A stretch of DNA of 9,976 bases from Nitrospirota bacterium (lineage in GTDB: Bacteria > Nitrospirota > Thermodesulfovibrionia > JACRGW01): the NCBI GenBank assembly GCA_016212195.1, contig JACRGW010000157.1, positions 1-9,976 of the forward strand, read 5' to 3'. This document shows positions 1 through 5,550 of the stretch, one piece after another. Position 1 is the stretch's first letter. Every line of letters starts with the position of its first letter. The translations under genes were made by a program, and so were the position numbers. The notes below the pieces were generated by a model, which was not told the origin of the DNA, did no database searches, and saw nothing but the letters and a program-made list of their open reading frames with translations.

Positions 1-22
1 AATTCATAGTGTTATTGGCTTA

Positions 23-51
23 ACTATACTACTATGTGATAGATTTGTCAA
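23..51 (-). promoter_or_regulatory. Strong sigma-70-type promoter firing leftward out of the window
   Basis: Read on the minus strand, there is a perfect TTGACA -35 box (46-51), a 17-nt spacer and a TATAGT -10 box (23-28). Transcription would start near position 16 and run left out of the window, so the gene it serves is not visible. It is not placed to drive the VOC gene, which also runs leftward but lies upstream of it. Only the sequence match supports the call. Confidence 0.7.
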
Positions 52-82
52 CCCATAATTGTAAATTTTAATAACTCAATAG

Positions 83-131
83 CCAGAAGGCAAGCAAGTG
101 CAAAAGTGCAGAAGGTCGAAGAACAGAAGCA
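83..131. repeat. Decayed purine-rich intergenic repeat, copy 1
   Basis: This short purine-rich tract lies just downstream of the VOC gene. It contains AAGTGCAGAAGG at 104-115, which recurs exactly at 774-785, plus nearby variants such as CAAAAGTGC and CCAGAAGG. It has no open frame and no U-tract that would make it a terminator for the VOC gene. Confidence 0.55.
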
Positions 132-142
132 GGGAAAAAGGA

Positions 143-523
143 CTAACCCGGTTTGAGCTCGATCAGGTTTTCTGAGAAATCTTGAATGAAATAGACTGTC
201 TTGTCACCACGCTTCCCTGTGATAACTTTTACCCCGGCCTGTTTCGCCCTTTCGAGCAATTGCTCAAAGTCCTTGACCTGAATGCCTAAATGGGGGATAT
301 TGGGTGAGGGATGACTGAATCCGGGAAAGATGAATACTTCTACCTTAACGCTCCCCTTGCCAAAAACAACCATTTTTATATCCCTCGAAATAGAAAAGAG
401 CTGTTCCGAGAGATCGGCTGTTGAGACGGAGTCCTTTATCTTATCAAGACCGAGAATGTCCCGGTAGAACCGCAAGGCCTCTTCCTCGCTTTTGTTCACG
501 ATACCTATATGATCCAGTACCAT
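143..523 (-). CDS. VOC (glyoxalase/epimerase-fold) metalloenzyme family protein
   Basis: This 126-residue protein has the vicinal oxygen chelate fold: two beta-alpha-beta-beta-beta modules, the first opening with LDHIGI (residues 3-8) and the second with PHLGIQV (77-83). The four expected divalent-metal ligands are all visible: H5, E62 (KVEVF), H78 and E122 near the C-terminus (NLIELKPG). Family members include glyoxalase I, methylmalonyl-CoA epimerase and fosfomycin-resistance enzymes. Length and layout come closest to the epimerase/lactoylglutathione-lyase group, but the sequence alone does not identify the substrate. It is probably a soluble cytoplasmic enzyme acting as a dimer (family inference). 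The ATG at 521-523 is supported by an AGGAGG box ending 9 nt upstream. The gene stands alone, divergent from typA, and its neighbours give no pathway clue. Confidence 0.85.
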   Translation of the reverse strand: MVLDHIGIVNKSEEEALRFYRDILGLDKIKDSVSTADLSEQLFSISRDIKMVVFGKGSVKVEVFIFPGFSHPSPNIPHLGIQVKDFEQLLERAKQAGVKVITGKRGDKTVYFIQDFSENLIELKPG

Positions 524-532
524 TTTGTCGAG

Positions 533-567
533 CCTCCTGATTTATTAGCTCAGCGTAATTATACCAG
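533..567 (-). promoter_or_regulatory. Extended -10 promoter and ribosome binding site of the VOC gene
   Basis: Read on the minus strand, TGGTATAAT (558-566) is a perfect -10 box with the TGn extension. The best -35 (TTATCC, 580-585, 16-nt spacer) is poor, as is usual for extended -10 promoters. AGGAGG (533-538) follows, 9 nt before the ATG. The leader would be about 25-30 nt. Confidence 0.6.
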
Positions 568-574
568 AAGCGCA

Positions 575-795
575 CAATAGGATAAAAGTGCAATAGTGAG
601 AAAGAGCTGAAGTGCTGAAGTCTGAAGTTCGGAAGTGAAAAAGAGCAAAAGTGCTATAGGAGTCATTGGAGTCAGGGCTGGTTTAAATATGACAATCCTT
701 CCTAAAGTACAGAAGTACGGAAGAGCAGAAGACTTAACTACTTCTAACTTCCAAGCTAAATGACTCAATGCCGAAGTGCAGAAGGCAGAAATTCT
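575..795. repeat. Decayed purine-rich intergenic repeat tract between the VOC gene and typA
   Basis: Most of the gap between the divergent VOC and typA genes is a degenerate repeat with a loose 7-8 nt period built on GAAGTGC/GAAGTCT/GAAGTTC units (about 607-640). More spaced copies follow: AAAGTACAGAAGTACGGAAG at about 703-722, and AAGTGCAGAAGG at 774-785, which is identical to 104-115. AAAAGTGCAATAG at 584-596 recurs exactly after typA at 2763-2775. The plus strand is strongly purine-biased. The stretch at about 660-700 is not obviously repetitive. An open frame on the minus strand here (559-768) is the pyrimidine-rich complement of the repeat and does not look like a protein. Confidence 0.6.
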
Positions 796-802
796 GACCC
801 TG

Positions 803-832
803 TTGCTTTTTAGATCCAGAAGCTGTTAAACT
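803..832 (+). promoter_or_regulatory. Candidate typA promoter
   Basis: TTGCTT (803-808) and TAAACT (827-832) are separated by 18 nt, with TG at 824-825 giving an extended -10. Transcription would begin near 839, leaving a leader of about 107 nt before the GTG start of typA. The boxes are imperfect, so this is the best local candidate and not a firm call. Confidence 0.4.
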
Positions 833-849
833 ATCACATAGTCATCATC

Positions 850-910
850 CCTCAATAAGAACCCCTGAACGCTGCTTTTTGAGGTTTGTCTTGCCTGTCG
901 GCTCTGCCGG
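850..910 (+). promoter_or_regulatory. Two hairpins in the typA 5' leader
   Basis: The first hairpin pairs CCTCAA (850-855) with TTGAGG (879-884) and continues inward across one U-U mismatch (AAG 857-859 with CTT 875-877). The second pairs CGGC (899-902) with GCCG (906-909) around a three-base loop. Neither is followed by a U-tract, so they are leader structures and not terminators. Any regulatory role is unproven. Confidence 0.35.
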
Positions 911-945
911 AAGTTTTCCATATAAGAGGGAAAAGAGAGGTGTAT

Positions 946-2760
946 GTGAAACGTCAGGATTTACGGAACATCGCAATTATCGCCCATGTCGACCACGGGA
1001 AAACGACACTTGTGGACGGAATGCTCAGGCAGTCCGGCATATTCCGGTCGAATGAAAAGATACAGGAAAGGGTGATGGACAATATCGACCTGGAACGGGA
1101 GCGTGGGATTACCATTATGGCAAAAAATGCCGCGGTCGATTTAATGGGTACAAAAATAAATATCGTCGATACCCCTGGGCATGCCGACTTCGGCGGTGAG
1201 GTCGAAAGAACACTTAAGATGGTTGACGGTGTGCTCCTGCTTGTCGATGCATCGGAGGGACCATTGCCCCAGACGAGGTTTGTCCTTAAGAAGGCCCTCG
1301 AACTGAACCTGCCGCCGATTTTGGTGATCAACAAGATCGACAGGGCTGATGCGAGGATCCAGGAGGTACTGAATGAGGTCTACGATCTTTTTATCGATCT
1401 TGATGCGAAGGAGGAACAGCTCGAATTCCCGATTGTCTACACCAACGCAAAACTGGGCATAGCCAAACTCTCTATGGATGATGAATCGGGGGATTTCAAG
1501 GTCCTCTTTAATTTGATTCTTTCTACCATCCCTGCGCCGGAGGCTGATGAAGACGGCGTACTGCAACTCCTTGTCACCAACATCGATTACAACGATTATG
1601 TAGGCAGGCTCGCCATCGGCAGGATATTCTCGGGCTCCGTAAAGGCGGGTGACTCGGTATCAATGGTGAACGGTAGCGGAGAAACCATAAAGACAAAGAT
1701 AACGTTCCTCTATGGATTTCAGGGTATCGAAAGGGTTGAGATAAGGGAGGCCTCGGCAGGCGACATCGTAGCACTGGCAGGAATCGAGGGCATAAACATA
1801 GGCGATACGATAACCGATGCGGAAAAGCCTGAGCCGCTTCCGAGGATAAAGGTTGATGAGCCCACCATATCCATGGTCTTTTCAGTAAACACCTCTCCCT
1901 TTGCCGGCAGGGATGGGAGATATGTCACCTCGAGGAACCTGAGGGAAAGGCTCGAAAAAGAGCTCCTCTACAATGTCTCCATACGGGTCGAGTTCGACAG
2001 CACCGATTCATTCAAGGTTATGGGAAGAGGGGAACTCCAGCTTGCGATTCTCATCGAGATGATGAGGAGAGAGGGCTATGAGCTCTCTGTTTCGATGCCC
2101 GAGACGATTGTCAAAGAAATGAACGGGGTCCTCCACGAGCCGATGGAACACCTTGTGATCGATCTGCCCGAGGAGTTTGTCGGAGTGGTGACCCAGCAGG
2201 TGGGCATACGGAGGGGCAGGATGCTGGAGATGCAGAACAACGGCCACGGCAGGATACGCCTCGAATTCAGGATCCCTTCGAGAGGGCTTATCGGTTTCCG
2301 CTCCCAGTTCCTTACCGATACACGGGGCACGGGACTGTTGAACCATATCTTTGACGACTATGAGCTATGGCAGGGCCAGATATCGAAACGCACGACCGGG
2401 GCGATCATCGCCGACAGGGCAGGGAAAACAACTACCTACGCGCTTCATCACCTCCAGCCGCGGGGGACACTCTTTGTGAAAGAAAACACCGATGTGTACG
2501 AGGGGATGATCGTAGGGGAAAACTCGCGTGATAATGATATCGACGTGAATGTGATAAAGGAAAAGAAACTCACCAACATGAGGGCTTCAGGCGCGGATGA
2601 GGCGCTGCAACTCATACCACCGAAGATCCTCAGCCTTGAGCAGGCGATAGAGTTCATCAAAGAGAACGAGCTGGTCGAGGTAACGCCGCGGTCAATACGA
2701 CTGAGGAAAACAATCCTCGAAGCGAACAAGCGACCGAAGTATAAGAACGGAAAACAATAG
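946..2760 (+). CDS. typA: Ribosome-associated translational GTPase TypA/BipA
   Basis: TypA/BipA is an EF-G-like GTPase that binds the 70S ribosome and helps 50S subunit assembly and growth at low temperature or under stress. From the GTG at 946 the protein has 604 residues, the usual family length. The G motifs are clear: AHVDHGKT (G1, 13-20), RGITI (G2, 53-57), DTPGH (G3, 75-79), NKID (G4, 129-132) and a TNAKLG segment at the G5 position. The EF-G-like beta-barrel and alpha/beta domains follow. Near the C-terminus lies KKLTNMRASGADEA, a TypA hallmark that separates it from EF-G and LepA. The frame stays open to a TTG at 886, but that codon has no properly spaced Shine-Dalgarno. GAGAGG (935-940) lies 5 nt before GTG 946, and family members start just ahead of LRNIAIIAHVDHGKT. 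GTG 940 is the alternative. No residue is missing. The gene appears to be transcribed alone. Confidence 0.96.
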   Translation: MKRQDLRNIAIIAHVDHGKTTLVDGMLRQSGIFRSNEKIQERVMDNIDLERERGITIMAKNAAVDLMGTKINIVDTPGHADFGGEVERTLKMVDGVLLLVDASEGPLPQTRFVLKKALELNLPPILVINKIDRADARIQEVLNEVYDLFIDLDAKEEQLEFPIVYTNAKLGIAKLSMDDESGDFKVLFNLILSTIPAPEADEDGVLQLLVTNIDYNDYVGRLAIGRIFSGSVKAGDSVSMVNGSGETIKTKITFLYGFQGIERVEIREASAGDIVALAGIEGINIGDTITDAEKPEPLPRIKVDEPTISMVFSVNTSPFAGRDGRYVTSRNLRERLEKELLYNVSIRVEFDSTDSFKVMGRGELQLAILIEMMRREGYELSVSMPETIVKEMNGVLHEPMEHLVIDLPEEFVGVVTQQVGIRRGRMLEMQNNGHGRIRLEFRIPSRGLIGFRSQFLTDTRGTGLLNHIFDDYELWQGQISKRTTGAIIADRAGKTTTYALHHLQPRGTLFVKENTDVYEGMIVGENSRDNDIDVNVIKEKKLTNMRASGADEALQLIPPKILSLEQAIEFIKENELVEVTPRSIRLRKTILEANKRPKYKNGKQ

Positions 2761-2816
2761 TCAAAAGTGCAATAGCAGTTCAAAAGCGATATAGTTCAAT
2801 AGTCAGAAGTAAGTAT
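2761..2816. repeat. Decayed purine-rich intergenic repeat, copy after typA
   Basis: The repeat begins directly at the typA stop codon. It includes AAAAGTGCAATAG (2763-2775), identical to 584-596, and variants such as TTCAATAGTCAGAAGT. It belongs to the same family as the tracts at 83-131 and 575-795. It ends just before the candidate csp promoter. Confidence 0.55.
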
Positions 2817-2819
2817 AGA

Positions 2820-2848
2820 TTGACTTTTATATTAGAATGTGTCATATT
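2820..2848 (+). promoter_or_regulatory. Candidate csp promoter upstream of a terminator-like hairpin
   Basis: TTGACT (2820-2825), a 17-nt spacer and CATATT (2843-2848, four of six consensus positions) form a reasonable sigma-70-type promoter with a start near 2855. It lies upstream of the hairpin at 2878-2916, so a csp transcript from here would have to pass that hairpin. I see no comparably good promoter between the hairpin and the csp start. The best alternative -10, TTTAAT at 2936-2941, lacks a -35. Confidence 0.45.
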
Positions 2849-2877
2849 TAATCAAAGTTTCAGAAGTTTTTGAACCC

Positions 2878-2916
2878 AAAAGGCCACAAAGACTTTTAGC
2901 TTTGTGGCCTTTTTAT
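2878..2916 (+). terminator. Strong intrinsic terminator, either typA end or csp leader attenuator
   Basis: AGGCCACAAAG (2881-2891) pairs perfectly with CTTTGTGGCCT (2900-2910) around an 8-nt loop. Flanking AAA/TTT lengthen the stem to 14 bp, and a U-rich run follows (2911-2919). It lies 118 nt after the typA stop and only about 35 nt before the csp Shine-Dalgarno. It may simply end typA transcription, or it may act inside the csp leader if the promoter at 2820-2848 is used. Confidence 0.85.
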
Positions 2917-2964
2917 TTCTGTGCATCTGAGATCTTTTAATTTATAGATAAGGAGGTAAATGTA

Positions 2965-3165
2965 ATGACCGAAGGAACAGTAAAGTGGTTTAATGAATCC
3001 AAAGGCTTTGGCTTTATCACAAGCGAAGATGGCGGCGATGTATTCGTCCACCATTCTTCAATCAAGGGTGATGGTTTTAAGTCCCTTAACGATGGTGATA
3101 GAGTTAGCTTTGACATCGAAAACGGCCCGAAAGGCCCGAAAGCGATAAACGTAGTTAAGCTGTAA
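2965..3165 (+). CDS. csp: Cold-shock domain protein (CspA family)
   Basis: This 66-residue protein is a complete single cold-shock domain, the normal family size. It is a five-strand OB-fold that binds single-stranded RNA and DNA and melts RNA secondary structure. Both nucleic-acid-binding motifs are present: KGFGFI (RNP1, residues 13-18) and VFVHH (RNP2, 26-30), with KWFN at 7-10 carrying the conserved aromatic. The ATG is fixed by a near-perfect AAGGAGGT (2950-2957) 7 nt upstream. An out-of-frame ATGTAA at 2960-2965 overlaps the start but sits too close to the Shine-Dalgarno to be used. The leader contains a terminator hairpin, and a weaker terminator follows the gene. Whether it is induced by cold or is constitutive cannot be read from the sequence. 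Confidence 0.97.
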   Translation: MTEGTVKWFNESKGFGFITSEDGGDVFVHHSSIKGDGFKSLNDGDRVSFDIENGPKGPKAINVVKL

Positions 3166-3179
3166 TTGGCTGCCAGAAT

Positions 3180-3211
3180 CTCCTCTGATATTGCAGGGGG
3201 GCTTTTATTTT
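3180..3211 (+). terminator. Probable terminator between csp and the downstream small gene
   Basis: CTCCTCTG (3180-3187) can pair with CAGGGGGG (3194-3201) across a 6-nt loop, using two G-U wobbles, and is followed by C and a U-rich run (3203-3211). It ends only 13 nt before the ATG of the next gene. The downstream gene would therefore be expressed by read-through or from a promoter I cannot see. Confidence 0.55.
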
Positions 3212-3223
3212 CAAAGGAGTAAA

Positions 3224-3604
3224 ATGAGAAGCAGACAGAATTATGCTGAGATGAAGGAAATAAAAAAGCAGCAAAGGCTTGCAACAGGTCTGATTTCTGA
3301 CCGTTTTTCTAAAGTCTCAAGCATTATTATTAAGATGGCTTACTTTCATTACGGGACAGAACCGATCGTCATGCGCACTGTCTATTTTTTACCCAGCGGT
3401 TATGCTTACTTTAATATGGAATGCCTGGAAAAAGGCTGTGCTGACGGCGGATATGATCTGGGGCCTGTTATTATTTCGATGATCAACTCTCATAAGAAGT
3501 CGGCGAAGGGGAAACTGGTATGTAAAGGGAAAAGCGCTGAACTTCCATCTGAGCACGCAAGGATTGCCTACGAAGTCGCTGTCGAATATAACAAAAAGTC
3601 TTAA
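3224..3604 (+). CDS. Small conserved-looking protein of unknown function, next to csp
   Basis: I cannot assign this 126-residue protein to a named family. The ATG at 3224 has AAAGGAG (3213-3219) 4 nt upstream. The frame also runs back to a TTG at 3191, but that lies inside the csp terminator loop. The N-terminus is basic and probably helical (residues 1-30), then comes a segment with alternating hydrophobic and polar residues (VSSIIIKMAYF, 31-41). A compact central motif holds YAYFNMECLEKGCADGGYDL (60-79), with cysteines C67 and C72 and a GGYDL turn. A third cysteine is C100. There is no signal peptide or membrane segment, so it is probably cytoplasmic. C67, C72, C100 and a histidine such as H111 could bind a metal, but this is speculation. 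It lies 58 nt after csp on the same strand, with a probable terminator between. I have an impression, unverified, that similar proteins sit beside csp in delta-type and Nitrospirota genomes. Confidence 0.72.
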   Translation: MRSRQNYAEMKEIKKQQRLATGLISDRFSKVSSIIIKMAYFHYGTEPIVMRTVYFLPSGYAYFNMECLEKGCADGGYDLGPVIISMINSHKKSAKGKLVCKGKSAELPSEHARIAYEVAVEYNKKS

Positions 3605-3605
3605 G

Positions 3606-3674
3606 TCTGCCTGTCTTTTTTACTGCTTTATCAAGCTCAGAAGCCATTTTCTTCGGAAAGCTTACTGATGAGCT
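3606..3674 (-). pseudogene. Possible remnant of a ribbon-helix-helix (CopG/antitoxin-like) gene
   Basis: On the minus strand, in the gap between two convergent genes, 23 codons read like the core of a ribbon-helix-helix DNA-binding domain: SVSFPKKMASELDKAVKKTGR matches the usual pattern of a short beta strand, a proline, then a helix with LD and K-x-x-GR. The frame stays open both ways (it is open from about 3819 to 3483) but has no Shine-Dalgarno. Its C-terminal continuation would overlap the end of the csp-linked gene, where the match fades. Either this is a relic of an antitoxin-type regulator or chance similarity. Confidence is low. Confidence 0.25.
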
Positions 3675-3830
3675 GTTCTCATTTTGTATAAGTTGTGCTA
3701 AACTTATTGCTGAATGATAGACGAAAAACTCCTGCATAATCTTATAATAGGCCATCTCAGGGAAAGGCTTTCGAGGGATTATAAGGTGAGCATAGGGACC
3801 TATGACCTGAGCATCACGATGCCCTGAGTG

Positions 3831-5381
3831 TTATCTGTTCTTCCTGTTATAACCAAATCTCTCTTCAAAGACAGGGGCAATGAGATTGTCAACCGGTGCA
3901 TAATCATCCCTTAGAACTACAGAGTACTTCTTCTCAAGGAATTCTTTCAGGACCGTTTCAGGCACTATTTTTGATGTGGCTTTATCCCCAAAGCTGTCCT
4001 TAAGATAATGCTCGAAATCGCTGATTTCGATATTGCCTTTCCCTGTCATTACGATGTAAGTACTTGGACCTCTCTTTTCAAAATCATCGCTTACTGATAT
4101 TACATGGATGTTCCTTTTTCCAAAGACCTCCTGTAATGTCCTTATATAAGACGGGAGGAAAGAACCCTTCTGGAAGTTATCTATGATGTTTGTTAGAAGA
4201 ATACCGTCAGGTGTAAGAATGTTCTTAAGAAGGTGGGTAAACTCCTTTGTTGTTAGATGGAAAGGTATAGAAAGGTCATTATAGGCATCAATAAAGATTA
4301 GATCGTATTTTTCCTTACAGTTCATAACAAACCAGCGTCCATCTTCATTATACGTCCTTATACTTGTGTCCTGTGGCAGACCGAGATATTTATAGGCGAC
4401 CCTTGTTATCTCAGGGTCTATCTCAACTACATTGATACCGGCCTTTGGATAATAGACCTCCATATACCTCGGGAATGTGTATCCACCGCCACCGATAGTG
4501 AGACTCCTGAAGGAAGAGTCCTTCCTGAACTTCCACCGGAGAATCTCTGAGTAAATTCTTTCATACTGATATTCGAGGTGGAGAGGATTATGCAGGTTTA
4601 TATAGGAATGTGTAAGATTATCCAGTATCAATGCCTTTAATATCTCTCCATCTGGATTCAAAGTATGCCATACCTTTATTGTGTAATAATCGCTTTCCTT
4701 ATAATAGTCTATATAAGAGTTAAGGCGTGGTTTGAAGGCATAATCATAGACTCCCAAGAGAAGAACGGGAGGTAGAAGAAGGAATCCGAGGGCAGGAGTT
4801 TTTGTCTTAAATAGTGCACCCCAGATAACCGCAGTGAGGATCAAGATCCCGCCCATCACGAGGATGATGTGCCTTGTCCCCATCCAGGATATCAGCAAAA
4901 AACCTGCTGCAAAGGTTCCAAAGATAGAGCCGAGCGTTGAGAAGGCATAGATCTTTCCGACGATATTTCCTACCTTCTCCAGATTCCTGACTGCGAGTTT
5001 CACAACTACAGGTGAGATCATGCCGAGGGTGCAGCTCGGTATAAAGAATGTTATCATCGTGACGATAAGGATGCGGAGCATAAGGGATGTCGGGAATTTG
5101 TAACCTGCAACGAGGTTCGTTACCGCCGGGATAGTGAGGGTTGCTATACCTGATAGGAGCAGAAGCAATCCAAGGGTCTTCCTTCCGGGGAACCTGTCAG
5201 CGAGTTTCCCGCCCAGATATGCCCCTATGCTTATCCCTGCAAGGACGACACCGATTATGCTCGTCCATGTATAGAGGGATACGCCCACAAAAGGCGCAAG
5301 AATCCGACCTGCGACGATCTCTATTACAAGGATACAGAAGCTCGCTATGAAAGTAACAATGTAGGCATTAGTAATATTCAT
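3831..5381 (-). CDS. Membrane protein fused to a spermidine-synthase-like methyltransferase-fold domain
   Basis: This 516-residue protein has two parts. Residues 1-215 form about seven membrane helices and include the family's conserved first loop, GRILAP...GVSLYTW (25-39), and GGKLADR (57-63). Residues 225-516 form a cytosolic Rossmann domain of the spermidine synthase type: IGGGGYTFPR (296-305, nucleotide loop), VEIDPEI (319-325, acidic ribose-binding position), DGRWF (347-351), IDAYND (364-369, at the position of the catalytic Asp of aminopropyltransferases) and the late DDYAPVDNL (492-500). True SpeE enzymes have DS-type catalytic loops and lack the membrane part. This fused group is common in bacteria but its substrate is unknown, so 'spermidine synthase' should be read as fold similarity. 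No polyamine gene is nearby. The start has only a weak Shine-Dalgarno (GAAGAA) but lies about 45 nt behind a near-consensus promoter. Confidence 0.88.
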   Translation of the reverse strand: MNITNAYIVTFIASFCILVIEIVAGRILAPFVGVSLYTWTSIIGVVLAGISIGAYLGGKLADRFPGRKTLGLLLLLSGIATLTIPAVTNLVAGYKFPTSLMLRILIVTMITFFIPSCTLGMISPVVVKLAVRNLEKVGNIVGKIYAFSTLGSIFGTFAAGFLLISWMGTRHIILVMGGILILTAVIWGALFKTKTPALGFLLLPPVLLLGVYDYAFKPRLNSYIDYYKESDYYTIKVWHTLNPDGEILKALILDNLTHSYINLHNPLHLEYQYERIYSEILRWKFRKDSSFRSLTIGGGGYTFPRYMEVYYPKAGINVVEIDPEITRVAYKYLGLPQDTSIRTYNEDGRWFVMNCKEKYDLIFIDAYNDLSIPFHLTTKEFTHLLKNILTPDGILLTNIIDNFQKGSFLPSYIRTLQEVFGKRNIHVISVSDDFEKRGPSTYIVMTGKGNIEISDFEHYLKDSFGDKATSKIVPETVLKEFLEKKYSVVLRDDYAPVDNLIAPVFEERFGYNRKNR

Positions 5382-5432
5382 TATTTCTTCATTAAATCAA
5401 TATAAGGATAACCCTTCGTCAAACTGCAGGAT

Positions 5433-5461
5433 ATCATAAATATTTATATCCATGTTGTCAA
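5433..5461 (-). promoter_or_regulatory. Near-consensus promoter of the fused membrane/spermidine-synthase-like gene
   Basis: Read on the minus strand, TTGACA (5456-5461) and TATGAT (5433-5438) are separated by exactly 17 nt. Transcription would start near 5426, giving a leader of about 45 nt. It shows the gene does not depend on the membrane-protein gene upstream at 5551-6156. Confidence 0.7.
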
Positions 5462-5487
5462 TTGCCATTCTTGATTAAACGAAGAAA

Positions 5488-5541
5488 ACTGGATTCCCGT
5501 TTCCCCGATCGCAGTCGAGGACAAGTTTCACAGGAATGACG
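5488..5541. repeat. Palindromic dispersed-repeat-like element
   Basis: The ends are inverted copies: ATTCCCGT (5493-5500) against the complement of ACAGGAAT (5530-5537), with one mismatch. Inside, CCCCGA (5503-5508) pairs with TCGAGG (5515-5520) with one mismatch. Elements with TGGATTCC at one end and GGAATGAC at the other are frequent dispersed repeats in many bacterial genomes (from memory). It sits 10 nt after the stop of the DUF2301-type gene, where its hairpin could also mark the 3' end. Only one copy is in this window. Confidence 0.5.
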
Positions 5542-5550
5542 CTGAGGTGT

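Noticed and set aside
83..92. GCC-AGAA-GGC hairpin as a terminator for the VOC gene
   Set aside because: The stem is only 3 bp and no U-tract follows on the minus strand.
559..768. 69-residue open frame on the minus strand between the VOC gene and typA
   Set aside because: It is the complement of the decayed purine-rich repeat, has low-complexity Leu/Ser/Thr composition, no Shine-Dalgarno and no domain-like pattern.
886..945. Twenty-residue N-terminal extension of TypA from TTG 886
   Set aside because: The nearest GAGG is 1 nt from the TTG, family members start at the position of GTG 946, and a good Shine-Dalgarno sits 5 nt before that GTG.
954..2783. Several 70-140 residue open frames antisense to typA
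   Set aside because: They are shadows of a strongly coding plus-strand gene whose motifs are intact throughout. None has a ribosome binding site or recognisable domain.
3596..3630. AAAAAG...CTTTTTT as a terminator after the csp-linked gene
   Set aside because: The stem would be nearly all A-U with a large loop. The U-run exists but a stable hairpin does not.
5381..5392. Three-codon leader frame (Met-Lys-Lys-stop) overlapping the start of the fused membrane protein by one base
   Set aside because: It is too short and its own Shine-Dalgarno is absent. An ATG-TAATG arrangement this small is easily produced by chance in AT-rich sequence.
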